Source: a virus. Taken from it: 64,000 bases of DNA. Positions 26,094 to 34,286 of this stretch are shown here, piece after piece. Each line of letters starts with the position of its first letter. Within the stretch, counting starts at the first letter, position 1. The stretch is from IMG/VR virus record IMGVR_UViG_3300020473_000025, positions 16,293 through 80,292 of that record; one strand, given 5' to 3'. The notes below the pieces were generated by a model. It was not told the DNA's origin and did no database searches. It saw only the letters and a list, made by a program, of their open reading frames with translations. Made by a program: the position numbers and the translations under genes.

Positions 26094-27179
26094 ATGAAGA
26101 CAGTAGCAGGCGTTCTGCGGAGCGGTATACGTGAAGAAGAAATAAGTGTAGAAACATTCAACGATATTGCTATATCGCAAGAAGTACTACATGAGCACGA
26201 GCTTAATCTATCGGATTTTAACGTCTCAGAAGAAGGATTAGTTGAACGCCTTAAGCTGATTAAAGAAAGCTTAGGTTCAAATATCCGTTTCATGACCGGT
26301 AATCTAACACAGCATATTAAACATGCTAAGAAGTTAGAAGATCGCCTCTCTCTGATTCAAGGAGAAACAAAGGGTGAGATAAAGGCCAAGAGTGAATTGG
26401 GCTTCATTCTACCCAAAGACGGCACTGTTGATAACGTAATTGATCAATTTGCGTACTTAACGAGCCTGGCAGAAGACATTAATACAGTGACGTCATCTTT
26501 CTTAAAGGCCGGTGCTGTTGCAAGTGACAAAGCGCTAGTTAGCAATCTAGCATTAATCTTTGGCGGTTATGGTATTGCTATAAATAAAGCGGTAGTACTT
26601 TCTAAAGGTGACGAGTTAAAAGACTTCCATAAGCTGATAAAGAATATAACAAGTGCTTTGGATTTAAAACCTTTAAAGAAAAACATCACTAAAGAAATGG
26701 AAGTGACTAAGCATGGGGTGGTTGGAGTAGCGCCGCTACTTGCTAGCGATAGAGCGTTGTGTATGAAAGAATATGGTACGTTAGACTCTTTAGAGCTAGT
26801 GCGCTATTTCGTTGGTGTGGCAAACAACCTTAAAGGCTCAGCACCTACAACAATGCCCGCTCTTACCAAAGCAGAATGTCTAACAGTGGTTAAGGCTGTC
26901 AAAGAGAACCAGAAAGACTTAGAGGTTATGATTAACTCACTAAGAGAAGTATCAAAGAATCTGATACCTGCTCTTCACGTCTATGAGAACAATAGTATCT
27001 TGGAAGTGGCGTTATCAGGTATGGTTGACCGCGTTAACGTTAAAGGTGAATCCGGTAGTCTAATTCGCTTCATCTTGAAGGGTTGTCAGGAGCCTGCGTT
27101 GCGCTACGTTAATCTTTATAACCGCATTTCTGGTCTGATGTTGTCTATTGTAGAAAAATCTATAAAAACAGCTCTCTAA
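26094..27179 (+). CDS. Inner-body-like paralog (361 aa)
   Basis: A helical, lysine-rich protein. The C-terminal third contains M-P-A-L-T-K-A-E-C-L-T-V-V followed by long helices, matching the position and pattern of L-P-V-L-T-K-A-A-M-I-D-A in the 62569 protein and D-A-L-T-D-D-Q-V-T-E in the 55883 protein. The N-terminal leader holds S-V-E and S-Q-E, possible prohead-protease sites of the Ser-X-Glu type used by phiKZ. It lacks the strongly basic middle segment of its paralogs. The family assignment is by pattern; a packaged virion role is inferred. Confidence 0.5.
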   Translation: MKTVAGVLRSGIREEEISVETFNDIAISQEVLHEHELNLSDFNVSEEGLVERLKLIKESLGSNIRFMTGNLTQHIKHAKKLEDRLSLIQGETKGEIKAKSELGFILPKDGTVDNVIDQFAYLTSLAEDINTVTSSFLKAGAVASDKALVSNLALIFGGYGIAINKAVVLSKGDELKDFHKLIKNITSALDLKPLKKNITKEMEVTKHGVVGVAPLLASDRALCMKEYGTLDSLELVRYFVGVANNLKGSAPTTMPALTKAECLTVVKAVKENQKDLEVMINSLREVSKNLIPALHVYENNSILEVALSGMVDRVNVKGESGSLIRFILKGCQEPALRYVNLYNRISGLMLSIVEKSIKTAL

Positions 27180-27188
27180 GCGCATGGA

Positions 27189-27217
27189 AGGGCTAGACAG
27201 TAATCTAGCCCTCTTTT
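27189..27217 (+). terminator. Hairpin terminator
   Basis: Stem AGGGCTAGA/TCTAGCCCT (27189-27197 with 27204-27212) then CTTTTA. Confidence 0.75.
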
Positions 27218-27249
27218 ATTACTAAGTTCCAAAATGAGAGGAAGCTTAA

Positions 27250-27663
27250 ATGGACAAGTTCAATATACATGGAATCTTTGAAGCCCTTTGCTTTAACCCG
27301 TCGTATGAAGAGGCAGCTGGTATCACGTATCATGTAGGCTTAATCATGGCGGCTAAAGAAACAACCTTTAGAGGTGCGGAGACGCTACGTAGCGTAGTAC
27401 ATGACGGGCCGTTAGATAGCGAATCAGTACCTAGCAAGGTTGAGCAGGGTTGGTTGCTTGAAAAGGATATGGTAGAGCAAATTTCAGTTGACGGTAAGCA
27501 AGGTTTTCAAAGTGCAACACCTAAAGGTCAGGCCGTTTGTAAAGTCTTAGATGTTGCTAAACACTTAAGTGAAATACGACCTATCGATGTTGTACGTGCG
27601 GTTAATACCTATTTAAAAGAACCATCGTATGTATATACCCCTAATTTAAGTAAGGAATGTTAA
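27250..27663 (+). CDS. Hypothetical protein, possible winged helix (137 aa)
   Basis: Opens with F-N-I-H-G-I-F-E-A-L, has a helix-turn-helix-like centre and a short hairpin near 75-95 (Q-G-F-Q-S-A-T-P-K-G), which could be a wing. It stands before the 272-residue gene with 2 bases between stop and the next start. Function unknown. Confidence 0.45.
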   Translation: MDKFNIHGIFEALCFNPSYEEAAGITYHVGLIMAAKETTFRGAETLRSVVHDGPLDSESVPSKVEQGWLLEKDMVEQISVDGKQGFQSATPKGQAVCKVLDVAKHLSEIRPIDVVRAVNTYLKEPSYVYTPNLSKEC

Positions 27664-27665
27664 CG

Positions 27666-28481
27666 ATGGTTATCCCAGGTAAACTCTCTTTAAAGACACT
27701 AGCAGTTATTGCCTCGGTGGAAGCTAAAGCTGAAAGTAAGTCTTTTTTTAATCGAATCCCTCAGTTCTTAGAACAGTTACGTGAAAAGGTTGCAAGTGAC
27801 ATCACTATGACTAAAGGGGAAAGTCCTAGTGAACAGCTAAACCCGAAAGCATTCACTAAGATGCTTAAGGATGTTAACTACGCGACAATCTCAGAGCTTG
27901 CTGTCTTTAGACCAACCGGTATGCGTGGTGGTTATCAAGACTACGTAGAGATGCTGGCTGAGTTTCAAGAGCAGATTGGTGGAATTGAAGAGCGCTTACT
28001 TACACCATTGAAACGTACCGTTGCTCAAATGCTGGTAGAGCCTAAACGTTTATCTCAGGCATTCCCGGTCAATTATAAAGTGGTTGACATAGAAAAACTT
28101 CAGAAGTTATTTAACAAAGAAGTAGATCTTCAAGACTCAGGTGACAAGATTACCTATAGTGATGCAGTTAACCGCAATAAAGACTGGGAAGGTATTGTAT
28201 CTACAGTAAACCTGTTAGATGATCAATATCAAAGAGAGCCTAATAGCGATATCTTAAAATCAGTAGGTGAGTTAACAGAACACATCAATCTGTTGATCCA
28301 GCGTATTGGCGATCAGCCTGACGTTTATGTAGTTAAAGGTACGACCTTATCTGCACTGGTAGATGCTACCTATCAAGCAGCTAAAGAAGTTGAACTCTAC
28401 GCTGCACATGGCTTTAACCTAGCCACTACCAAGAAAGCATTAGTTGACAGCTATCGTCAAGTTAAAGAAGCTATCGAATAA
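27666..28481 (+). CDS. Helical protein, possibly an internal virion protein (271 aa)
   Basis: I place the start at the ATG at 27666 because AAGGA lies 9 bases upstream; an ATG at 27657 is too close to it. The product is long-helical with a lysine-rich N-terminus containing S-V-E and A-E-S. The region downstream shows similar spacing of helices to the inner-body-like proteins, but no shared motif is firm. Function unknown. Confidence 0.5.
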   Translation: MVIPGKLSLKTLAVIASVEAKAESKSFFNRIPQFLEQLREKVASDITMTKGESPSEQLNPKAFTKMLKDVNYATISELAVFRPTGMRGGYQDYVEMLAEFQEQIGGIEERLLTPLKRTVAQMLVEPKRLSQAFPVNYKVVDIEKLQKLFNKEVDLQDSGDKITYSDAVNRNKDWEGIVSTVNLLDDQYQREPNSDILKSVGELTEHINLLIQRIGDQPDVYVVKGTTLSALVDATYQAAKEVELYAAHGFNLATTKKALVDSYRQVKEAIE

Positions 28482-28488
28482 AGTACTG

Positions 28489-28519
28489 CACCTAGAGTCA
28501 GATGACTCTAGGTGTTATG
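28489..28519 (+). terminator. Terminator with TATGCCGTC signature
   Basis: Perfect 12-bp stem CACCTAGAGTCA/TGACTCTAGGTG (28489-28500 with 28503-28514), followed by TATGCCGTC. Confidence 0.82.
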
Positions 28520-28555
28520 CCGTCGTGTAAATTTATACACCGGAACGAGTATAAT

Positions 28556-28624
28556 ATGACCTACCCTATGACATCACTAAACGCATTACCTGCTCAGACA
28601 AGCATCTATGCCCATATGCCATAG
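28556..28624 (+). CDS. Possible leader peptide (22 aa)
   Basis: A 22-codon frame in the 243-base gap before 28725, starting at the ATG at 28556 within a TATAATATG sequence. No convincing ribosome site. Otherwise the gap holds only the terminator and an AT-rich leader. Confidence 0.15.
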   Translation: MTYPMTSLNALPAQTSIYAHMP

Positions 28625-28724
28625 TGTGGAAAAAGCCATTCAACGTAATTTCAACTATACATTATCTAATGGACTAAACTAACATGCCATCGTCTTAAAC
28701 GAGAACATTACTAAAGAGGTTAAC

Positions 28725-29183
28725 ATGAAAAATACATTTAAACCGATCCTTCAAGATCACAAACAAGTGAGTACTTTACTTTCGTCATTACCTAAAGGTG
28801 ACGACAGTGATGCAATACATATCCAGGCCCTCAACCCTGAAGCAATGAACAGAGGTCCGCAAGATGTTGTTATTATTTGCGATGCAGTAGGTTACACAGA
28901 TGCGTTGATAAATGCATTTAAAGGTTTACATGGATTATTTACTCACCATGTTCCTCTCACCGCACGTGAAGTAATGAGTGAAATCAACAACACCGTTAAT
29001 CCGGGTAAGTTGAACTTCACATTCCTACCTATTGATGCTAAGACCATCACCCAGCAGGAATTCATCGAAGCATTGCATGCTAAAGCCATTGATAGTCAGA
29101 CCAAAGATCTGCAGTTAGTAACTATCGATTACTTAAAACAATTAGACGAAAAAGATATGGCATTCATTTTCAAGAGTGCCTAA
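28725..29183 (+). CDS. Hypothetical protein (152 aa)
   Basis: Alpha/beta protein of 152 residues with strands D-V-V-I-I-C-D and L-N-F-T-F-L-P-I; no recognised motif. It has the ribosome site AGAGG and is followed by a weak hairpin plus TATGCCGT. Confidence 0.5.
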   Translation: MKNTFKPILQDHKQVSTLLSSLPKGDDSDAIHIQALNPEAMNRGPQDVVIICDAVGYTDALINAFKGLHGLFTHHVPLTAREVMSEINNTVNPGKLNFTFLPIDAKTITQQEFIEALHAKAIDSQTKDLQLVTIDYLKQLDEKDMAFIFKSA

Positions 29184-29192
29184 TGGATGGGG

Positions 29193-29219
29193 TGGGGCGA
29201 CCTGCCCTATCTATGCCGT
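29193..29219 (+). terminator. Weak hairpin with TATGCCGT signature
   Basis: TGGGGC at 29193-29198 can pair with GCCCTA at 29204-29209; TATGCCGT follows at 29212. Confidence 0.4.
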
Positions 29220-29296
29220 AAAGGACACGCTATCAAAACTTACATGCTAGTGTTACTTTATGAAACCCTTTAACCTAAATTTCAAGGAGCTAATCT

Positions 29297-29908
29297 ATGC
29301 CTGTGATTATAGAAGGCGGCGACGAAACATTCAGAGCCGTGGCCTATACTCCACCAAGCCCGTCCCTAACCGGGTTCTTATCTCAGCAACTAGATCAGTT
29401 CTCAGCTCAGATTCACCAAGGTGCACAACACTACGTTGATTTAGCACGCCAGACTTTTGACTCATTTAACAGTTCAGAAGCAATGCGTTTAGCTAAAGCG
29501 GTGCGACGTAAAGTAGACAGCCTGTGGACACGTGAGGGTATTTTTGCAATGACTGATATCGGTCAAATACAAAATGCCAACCTGACCATGCAGCGGTGGA
29601 TTATGGCAGAGCCAACTATTCGTAACATGTACCATCAGCAGCGCTGTGAGGGCTTTGCTGATAGCTATATGGATATGCATCCAGGGGATGTAGGTGAGAA
29701 CCATTACGATTACCGCAGGGTGATGGACGGCTTGGTCGTAGAGCAAGAAGATGAGCTAGTAAGTGTCCAATACTTTGATGAGGTCCATGACGGTGACGAG
29801 CTTGATATCGACGAGCAGGTAGCCATCTTACGTACTTGGGATAGTATCAAAAATGCTATTCACGAGAACAAAGAAGATCCTACCAGTCCCTTCAATGCGA
29901 GCCTGTAA
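29297..29908 (+). CDS. Hypothetical phage structural-type protein (203 aa)
   Basis: A 203-residue helical protein with a Gln/His/Tyr-rich centre (A-Q-I-H-Q-G-A-Q-H-Y) and an acidic C-terminus (D-G-D-E-L-D-I-D-E). It has the site AAGGAG. No family recognised; the architecture would suit a virion or assembly protein. Confidence 0.5.
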   Translation: MPVIIEGGDETFRAVAYTPPSPSLTGFLSQQLDQFSAQIHQGAQHYVDLARQTFDSFNSSEAMRLAKAVRRKVDSLWTREGIFAMTDIGQIQNANLTMQRWIMAEPTIRNMYHQQRCEGFADSYMDMHPGDVGENHYDYRRVMDGLVVEQEDELVSVQYFDEVHDGDELDIDEQVAILRTWDSIKNAIHENKEDPTSPFNASL

Positions 29909-29918
29909 TAATAAATCT

Positions 29919-29948
29919 AAAGGTGGGCTTCGGTCCATCTTTTTTTGT
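29919..29948 (+). terminator. Hairpin terminator with T-run
   Basis: AGGTGGGC / GTCCATCT with a TTCG-type loop and a following run of seven T, between the genes ending at 29908 and starting at 29963. Confidence 0.65.
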
Positions 29949-29962
29949 TAAGGATACTAGTA

Positions 29963-30364
29963 ATGTCACAAAAAGTCCTACCTACCCTTACGGTTGATGG
30001 CTTTGTAAAAACAGTCCCTCAAACGTGCGACTACCTGTTGGCTTATTTCTTTTTAAGTCAATACTCACAAAGCAATATGTATTATGGTAAAATATCATCA
30101 CTAGCCTACATTATACAAGAACACGGTCATGACGAGCAAACCATGCTGTTGCGTATTCAAAGTACATTAACAACATTGTTTAATCGTTACTTTGATTCAG
30201 TAGAAGCCTCTGCAAGTATAGACAGAGATAAGGATAACGCTGCGCAGTATGAGATTATAACGAATCTAAATGTACGGCGTGGTAATGTTAGTTATAGCGT
30301 AGGGCGACAAGTTAGTCTAATTAACTCTGTAGTGCAGAAAATCGTGGAATTAAATAATGGATAA
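29963..30364 (+). CDS. Hypothetical protein (133 aa), possible baseplate or tail component
   Basis: The start is the ATG at 29963 with AAGGA 8 bases upstream. The product has an N-terminal L-T-V-D-G-F turn, Tyr/Phe-rich helices and a C-terminal R-R-G-N-V-S-Y-S-V-G-R-Q strand region, a pattern seen in small tail or baseplate proteins of large phages. It overlaps the next gene by 8 bases. Assignment is tentative. Confidence 0.45.
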   Translation: MSQKVLPTLTVDGFVKTVPQTCDYLLAYFFLSQYSQSNMYYGKISSLAYIIQEHGHDEQTMLLRIQSTLTTLFNRYFDSVEASASIDRDKDNAAQYEIITNLNVRRGNVSYSVGRQVSLINSVVQKIVELNNG

Positions 30365-30926
30365 TTCAAAATCAAAACAGCAAGAGATTAATGACAATAT
30401 CTTGCTAAACAGTCATGTACGTGATGCCATGAAGGTGTTGAACGAAGCGGTGGAAGAACACCCTACTATTGAGTTGGATTTGTTTGTTCGTACTTTCTTA
30501 CCCGCCATAGGTCAAGAGCACGATGAAGCGTTAAACATGGGGCCGTGGTTAACAGTAGCAAAAGGCCCTTACAATCCAGTTGATGTTGTTAGTAACGGGC
30601 AAGTGGTCTTTACTGTACCACCGTTATTAAATCGCCGACACACCCGTATCAACGAGCGTAGTCAAGATTCATTAACTACCCTTGCTGTTGTAGCTCAACA
30701 GAAATCAGATGCTCACCCACTTATGGGTCAAACTTATCTACGAAATGGTCTGATGAACTACGTAGGTAAAACACGTGTTAATCCTAACGCATTGGCAGAG
30801 TGGAATCGTGTATTGACTAAATATGGTTACGAGCCAATAGAAACAGAAGCCGTGCCTGAATCAGTCAAACCCGCCTCTGTATCAACTGCATCTCTGTACG
30901 ACCCTGATGATGTGGATGAATTATAA
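30357..30926 (+). CDS. Hypothetical protein (189 aa)
   Basis: A 189-residue protein with a helical N-terminal half, then a beta segment (Q-V-V-F-T-V-P-P-L-L), and a Pro/Ser-rich C-terminus ending D-P-D-D-V-D-E-L. Translationally coupled to the previous gene. No family recognised. Confidence 0.5.
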   Translation: MDNSKSKQQEINDNILLNSHVRDAMKVLNEAVEEHPTIELDLFVRTFLPAIGQEHDEALNMGPWLTVAKGPYNPVDVVSNGQVVFTVPPLLNRRHTRINERSQDSLTTLAVVAQQKSDAHPLMGQTYLRNGLMNYVGKTRVNPNALAEWNRVLTKYGYEPIETEAVPESVKPASVSTASLYDPDDVDEL

Positions 30927-30939
30927 GGATGTATAGCCT

Positions 30940-32085
30940 ATGCGTAGCAAAGGTAAACACTTAGAGATAGCTTGTCTGTCTGATATACACCTAGGGCATG
31001 GTTTAGTCCCTACCAGCGATATTATCAATCGACTGTATAAAGCATTACCTAACAATACTGAGTCTGATAAACTAGACATTATATTCCTTGCAGGTGATGT
31101 TTTTGATAAACTGTTATTTCTACCTGACGCACCAGTATTAGATATTCAGATTTGGATAGCCGATTTGTTTGAGTTGTGTCATCGTCACAACATCGCACTT
31201 CGGGTATTAGAAGGCACGCCTAGTCACGACCGTGGGCAGGGTAAGCAGTTTGAAATGATTTACTTGACGGTAGGGTATGATAGGGATGATAAGTTCGTTG
31301 ACTTTAAATACATTCCTACATTGTCTATTGAATACATTGAGTTATTAGATATCAATGTACTCTACGTGCCAGATGAGTGGGACCACGACCCTGATATAAC
31401 TTGGGAGTCAGTAAAGAACTTGCTGAAAGATCAAGGGTTAGAGCAAGTAGACTTTGCAGTCATGCATGGTAACTTCGAGTATCATCTACCTGACCATCTT
31501 AAAATACCCTGCCATCAGTCAGAACGTTATCTAGAAGTTGTTAAACATTATATCTTTATAGGTCACTTTCATACACACAGCGTGTATGATCGCATCATTA
31601 CACAGGGGTCGTTTGATCGACTAGGGCATGGTGAAGAAGAACCTAAAGGTCACGTGAGGGTCAGGGTTAGCGAAGACGGCAATCACGATCGTGTTGAGTT
31701 TAGAATCAATCATGATGCCACCATGTTTGTTACTATAGATGCAACCGGCATGGATGCAGCTGCGGTAATTAACAAAATCAAAGCACAGGACAACCTACCT
31801 AAGGGTAGTCACGTGCGTATTCAATGTACTAACGATGGTGATGTTAAAAACGCCATTAGTACACTTAGGGAACATTTTCCACACTACACAATGAAACTAA
31901 AAGTTGTCAGTGAGGAGAAAGTCGTTAACAGTGACGTTACAGGGTTAACCGCTAAGTATGAAGCGGTGGAAATATCATCTTCTAACGTCACTAAACTATT
32001 AGAAGAAAAATGCATAACCATGGGGTTAGATACTAACCGTATCGAACAGGTTAAAGCATTATTAGATAGAGTACAAGCCCAATGA
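30940..32085 (+). CDS. SbcD/Mre11-like metallophosphoesterase (381 aa)
   Basis: Nuclease-type calcineurin-like phosphoesterase, probably acting in phage DNA recombination or repair. The five metal-binding motifs are in order: S-D-I-H (D15, H17), A-G-D-V-F-D near 49, G-T-P-S-H-D near 89 (in place of G-N-H-D), V-M-H-G near 172 and G-H-F-H-T-H near 208. The C-terminal 160 residues are a separate beta-rich capping domain as in SbcD/gp47. Downstream the 179- and 266-residue genes overlap it, but no SbcC-like ATPase is visible in this window. The change of N to S in the third motif is unusual and may alter nuclease activity. Confidence 0.78.
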   Translation: MRSKGKHLEIACLSDIHLGHGLVPTSDIINRLYKALPNNTESDKLDIIFLAGDVFDKLLFLPDAPVLDIQIWIADLFELCHRHNIALRVLEGTPSHDRGQGKQFEMIYLTVGYDRDDKFVDFKYIPTLSIEYIELLDINVLYVPDEWDHDPDITWESVKNLLKDQGLEQVDFAVMHGNFEYHLPDHLKIPCHQSERYLEVVKHYIFIGHFHTHSVYDRIITQGSFDRLGHGEEEPKGHVRVRVSEDGNHDRVEFRINHDATMFVTIDATGMDAAAVINKIKAQDNLPKGSHVRIQCTNDGDVKNAISTLREHFPHYTMKLKVVSEEKVVNSDVTGLTAKYEAVEISSSNVTKLLEEKCITMGLDTNRIEQVKALLDRVQAQ

Positions 32086-32621
32086 AACCAGAAACAAGAT
32101 TAAAAATAGCCCTTCACCATACTATCATTACGTGTTCTAATTTCAAAGACAAAGATATTGATAAAATCCTTATCATGTTATCGAATTGGGACCTTGAAGT
32201 GGGTAAACCGGTAGGTGGTGTTTACAGTAAAGTAGATGTCCTTTTCCAAAAGACATTCCCAACCCCTGACTCACTTGTTGAGTTTATGGTGTCGGTAGAA
32301 TACGGATACATTAACCAGCACAATCTAAATCACTACAGAAACATCATTGAGTTCTTAATGAGAACGTATGGTGAGTCTTTAGAAAGCATGACTGAAGTCA
32401 AAACGTTTCTTAAAGCCATTGAGCGTAAAGCAGAAGGGCCAAAAGAAAACTATTGCTGGGATAGTAAAACAATATTACTGGATAAACCTGCTTATAAAAG
32501 CGAGATAGGGTGGTTGTTGTTAGGACCTGGATTTAAATTGCGTCAGGGTCAACTATCTAAAGAAGCAATGCACGCGCGTATAGATGCGTTGCTAGGAGAA
32601 AACAATGGATCTAACACGTGA
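32082..32621 (+). CDS. Hypothetical protein (179 aa) coupled to the phosphoesterase
   Basis: ATGA overlap with the upstream stop indicates coupled translation. Mostly helical, with W-D-L-E-V-G and G-W-L-L-L-G-P-G-F segments, no family recognised. A partner of the phosphoesterase is plausible from the overlap alone. Confidence 0.5.
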   Translation: MKPETRLKIALHHTIITCSNFKDKDIDKILIMLSNWDLEVGKPVGGVYSKVDVLFQKTFPTPDSLVEFMVSVEYGYINQHNLNHYRNIIEFLMRTYGESLESMTEVKTFLKAIERKAEGPKENYCWDSKTILLDKPAYKSEIGWLLLGPGFKLRQGQLSKEAMHARIDALLGENNGSNT

Positions 32622-33405
32622 GTTAGGTGAGTATGGTATTAACATAGGTACGTCAGTTGCTTTAGAAGAAGGGTTCAGTCAATTAGAGACGTTCCCTAAA
32701 ACCTTTTGGGTAAACATACGTACCTTGCTCAGAAACACCTACGGTGCTATCAGCGATAACGTGGGTATTAGCGACATTGCTTTAATTGAAGCGATGTATG
32801 AAGAAATGGAAGGATTGGAAGCTGCTATTGTTGCATTGAGTAAGGAACAGACCTCTGTGATATTCTACCATACCTCACACGCGACAATAGATAAACAGTT
32901 TCCTAAAGCTCAGCTTAAGAAGTTAAAGACACCTGGACAGTTACAGTATCGTGTTATAGAACGTTCAGTGTGTAAGAAACTTCTTTCACAAAACACTAAC
33001 ATCCGCCAGTTTGACGTTGCTGTAAGAGGTGACAGTTCAACAGCCATGATGTTAAGTCATTACCCTATCGACTTGTTATCCCACACTTACTTTGATCGCC
33101 TAAGTCTTATAGAGAGCCACACAGGTGCGATAAAGAAAAAGGACAAATGGAATACCAAGTTGACCGGGGGTAAGCAGTTAACTCACATGCCTTTCAACAG
33201 CATGACCTTACAGGTGTATGGGGATGGTGCAACTAATTTTAATACCATGCCCCACCGTATTAAAGTCACGCTTAATGAGTTAGCTAAGGAGAAACGCTGG
33301 CACGCGTTAACGACCAAAGATAAAATGCTGTATGATATCAACACCTTAACGGATAAGATAGCAGCCAGTTTTTACAAGCAACTGCTGGCTGTGAGTGTCA
33401 GATAA
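32605..33405 (+). CDS. Hypothetical protein (266 aa)
   Basis: Overlaps the previous gene by 17 bases and belongs to the same unit. Contains S-V-I-F-Y-H-T-S-H-A near 95-104 and a basic M-P-H-R-I-K-V-T-L stretch near the C-terminus. No family recognised. Confidence 0.5.
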   Translation: MDLTRELGEYGINIGTSVALEEGFSQLETFPKTFWVNIRTLLRNTYGAISDNVGISDIALIEAMYEEMEGLEAAIVALSKEQTSVIFYHTSHATIDKQFPKAQLKKLKTPGQLQYRVIERSVCKKLLSQNTNIRQFDVAVRGDSSTAMMLSHYPIDLLSHTYFDRLSLIESHTGAIKKKDKWNTKLTGGKQLTHMPFNSMTLQVYGDGATNFNTMPHRIKVTLNELAKEKRWHALTTKDKMLYDINTLTDKIAASFYKQLLAVSVR

Positions 33406-33458
33406 TACATAGACCAGCAATAACATGAAGACAAATTAGCCCATAAAGGAACCCTCTA

Positions 33459-34160
33459 ATGGCCGATAATAACTTTCGCCGTCCACCTCGCAAGAAGAAT
33501 GTGTTGGACGAGACAAAACTACGCCTTAGCGCTGATCCCGTATCTGGCTCTAAGCGTCGCCCTTCTCTTGCGTTTAGTGTGGTAAAGAACAACCCACGCA
33601 TTGACATCTATACCAATGTAGAGGGTGATAAGAACAACGGTAACATCCGTGCAGCAATGGACGCGCCAGTATTCTTTGCTCTAATTGGATTGGTTGAAAA
33701 GGCCATTGAATCAGAGCCAGGTCAGCGTTTTGTAATTCAAAACAAGAACTATAAATGGTTTGGTCAAGGTAAGAAATCTGATACACCGATCAACCTGAGT
33801 GATACCTTAGTAGGTAAGGATGCTGAAGGTCGTATCTTTATCAGCGTTATTGATAAAGAAGATAATAGCCGTCCTAAGATTAAGTTTATCTTTAGTTCAG
33901 GCTACTGGCATGATTTATTCCATGGTGATGGTTCACCATTTAGCGAAGCGGAAGATAGCGTACTGTGTGCTAAGGCATTTGCTGAAATGCTTAAAGGCCT
34001 AGTACCGTTAGTTATGGCTAACGAATATACTCCACCACCACCTCGCGATCAACAAGGTGGATCTGGTTATGGCGGCGGCAATAAAGGCGGCGGTAATAAC
34101 TACAACGGTGGTGGTCAGTCTTCGTCGCCAACCATTGACTTTGATGATGATATCTTTTAA
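33459..34160 (+). CDS. Single-stranded DNA-binding protein candidate (233 aa)
   Basis: The sequence has the layout of bacterial and phage SSBs: an N-terminal basic leader, an OB-like beta core (L-A-F-S-V-V...I-D-I-Y-T-N-V; R-I-F-I-S-V-I; I-K-F-I-F-S), then a Pro patch (P-P-P-P-R) and a long Gly/Asn/Gln linker (about 195-222). It ends D-F-D-D-D-I-F, a close copy of the SSB acidic tip that recruits replication partners. Abundant codons suggest high expression. It sits just before the RNAP-associated gene cluster, near the gp67 slot of phiKZ. The tip is seen; ssDNA binding is inferred. Confidence 0.65.
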   Translation: MADNNFRRPPRKKNVLDETKLRLSADPVSGSKRRPSLAFSVVKNNPRIDIYTNVEGDKNNGNIRAAMDAPVFFALIGLVEKAIESEPGQRFVIQNKNYKWFGQGKKSDTPINLSDTLVGKDAEGRIFISVIDKEDNSRPKIKFIFSSGYWHDLFHGDGSPFSEAEDSVLCAKAFAEMLKGLVPLVMANEYTPPPPRDQQGGSGYGGGNKGGGNNYNGGGQSSSPTIDFDDDIF

Positions 34161-34180
34161 TCATCACGGTTAATTATTTA

Positions 34181-34210
34181 AAAGGTAGGCGCTGGCCTAC
34201 CTTTTATGCC
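34181..34210 (+). terminator. Terminator with TATGCC signature
   Basis: Stem AAAGGTAGGC/GCCTACCTTT (34181-34190 with 34195-34204), then TTATGCC. Confidence 0.82.
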
Positions 34211-34236
34211 CACCAGTGTATGCCAAACAACTTAAC

Positions 34237-34247
34237 ACCTACATTAT
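34237..34247 (+). promoter_or_regulatory. Early-promoter-like motif ACCTACATTAT
   Basis: 40 bases before the gp68-position gene. The 23 bases at 34225-34247 are identical to 39048-39070, upstream of the RNAP beta-C gene, so the two RNAP-linked genes appear to share one promoter type. Confidence 0.68.
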
Positions 34248-34286
34248 TTAATCGAACCTTTCCCCTAACGATCAAAAGAGGTATAT

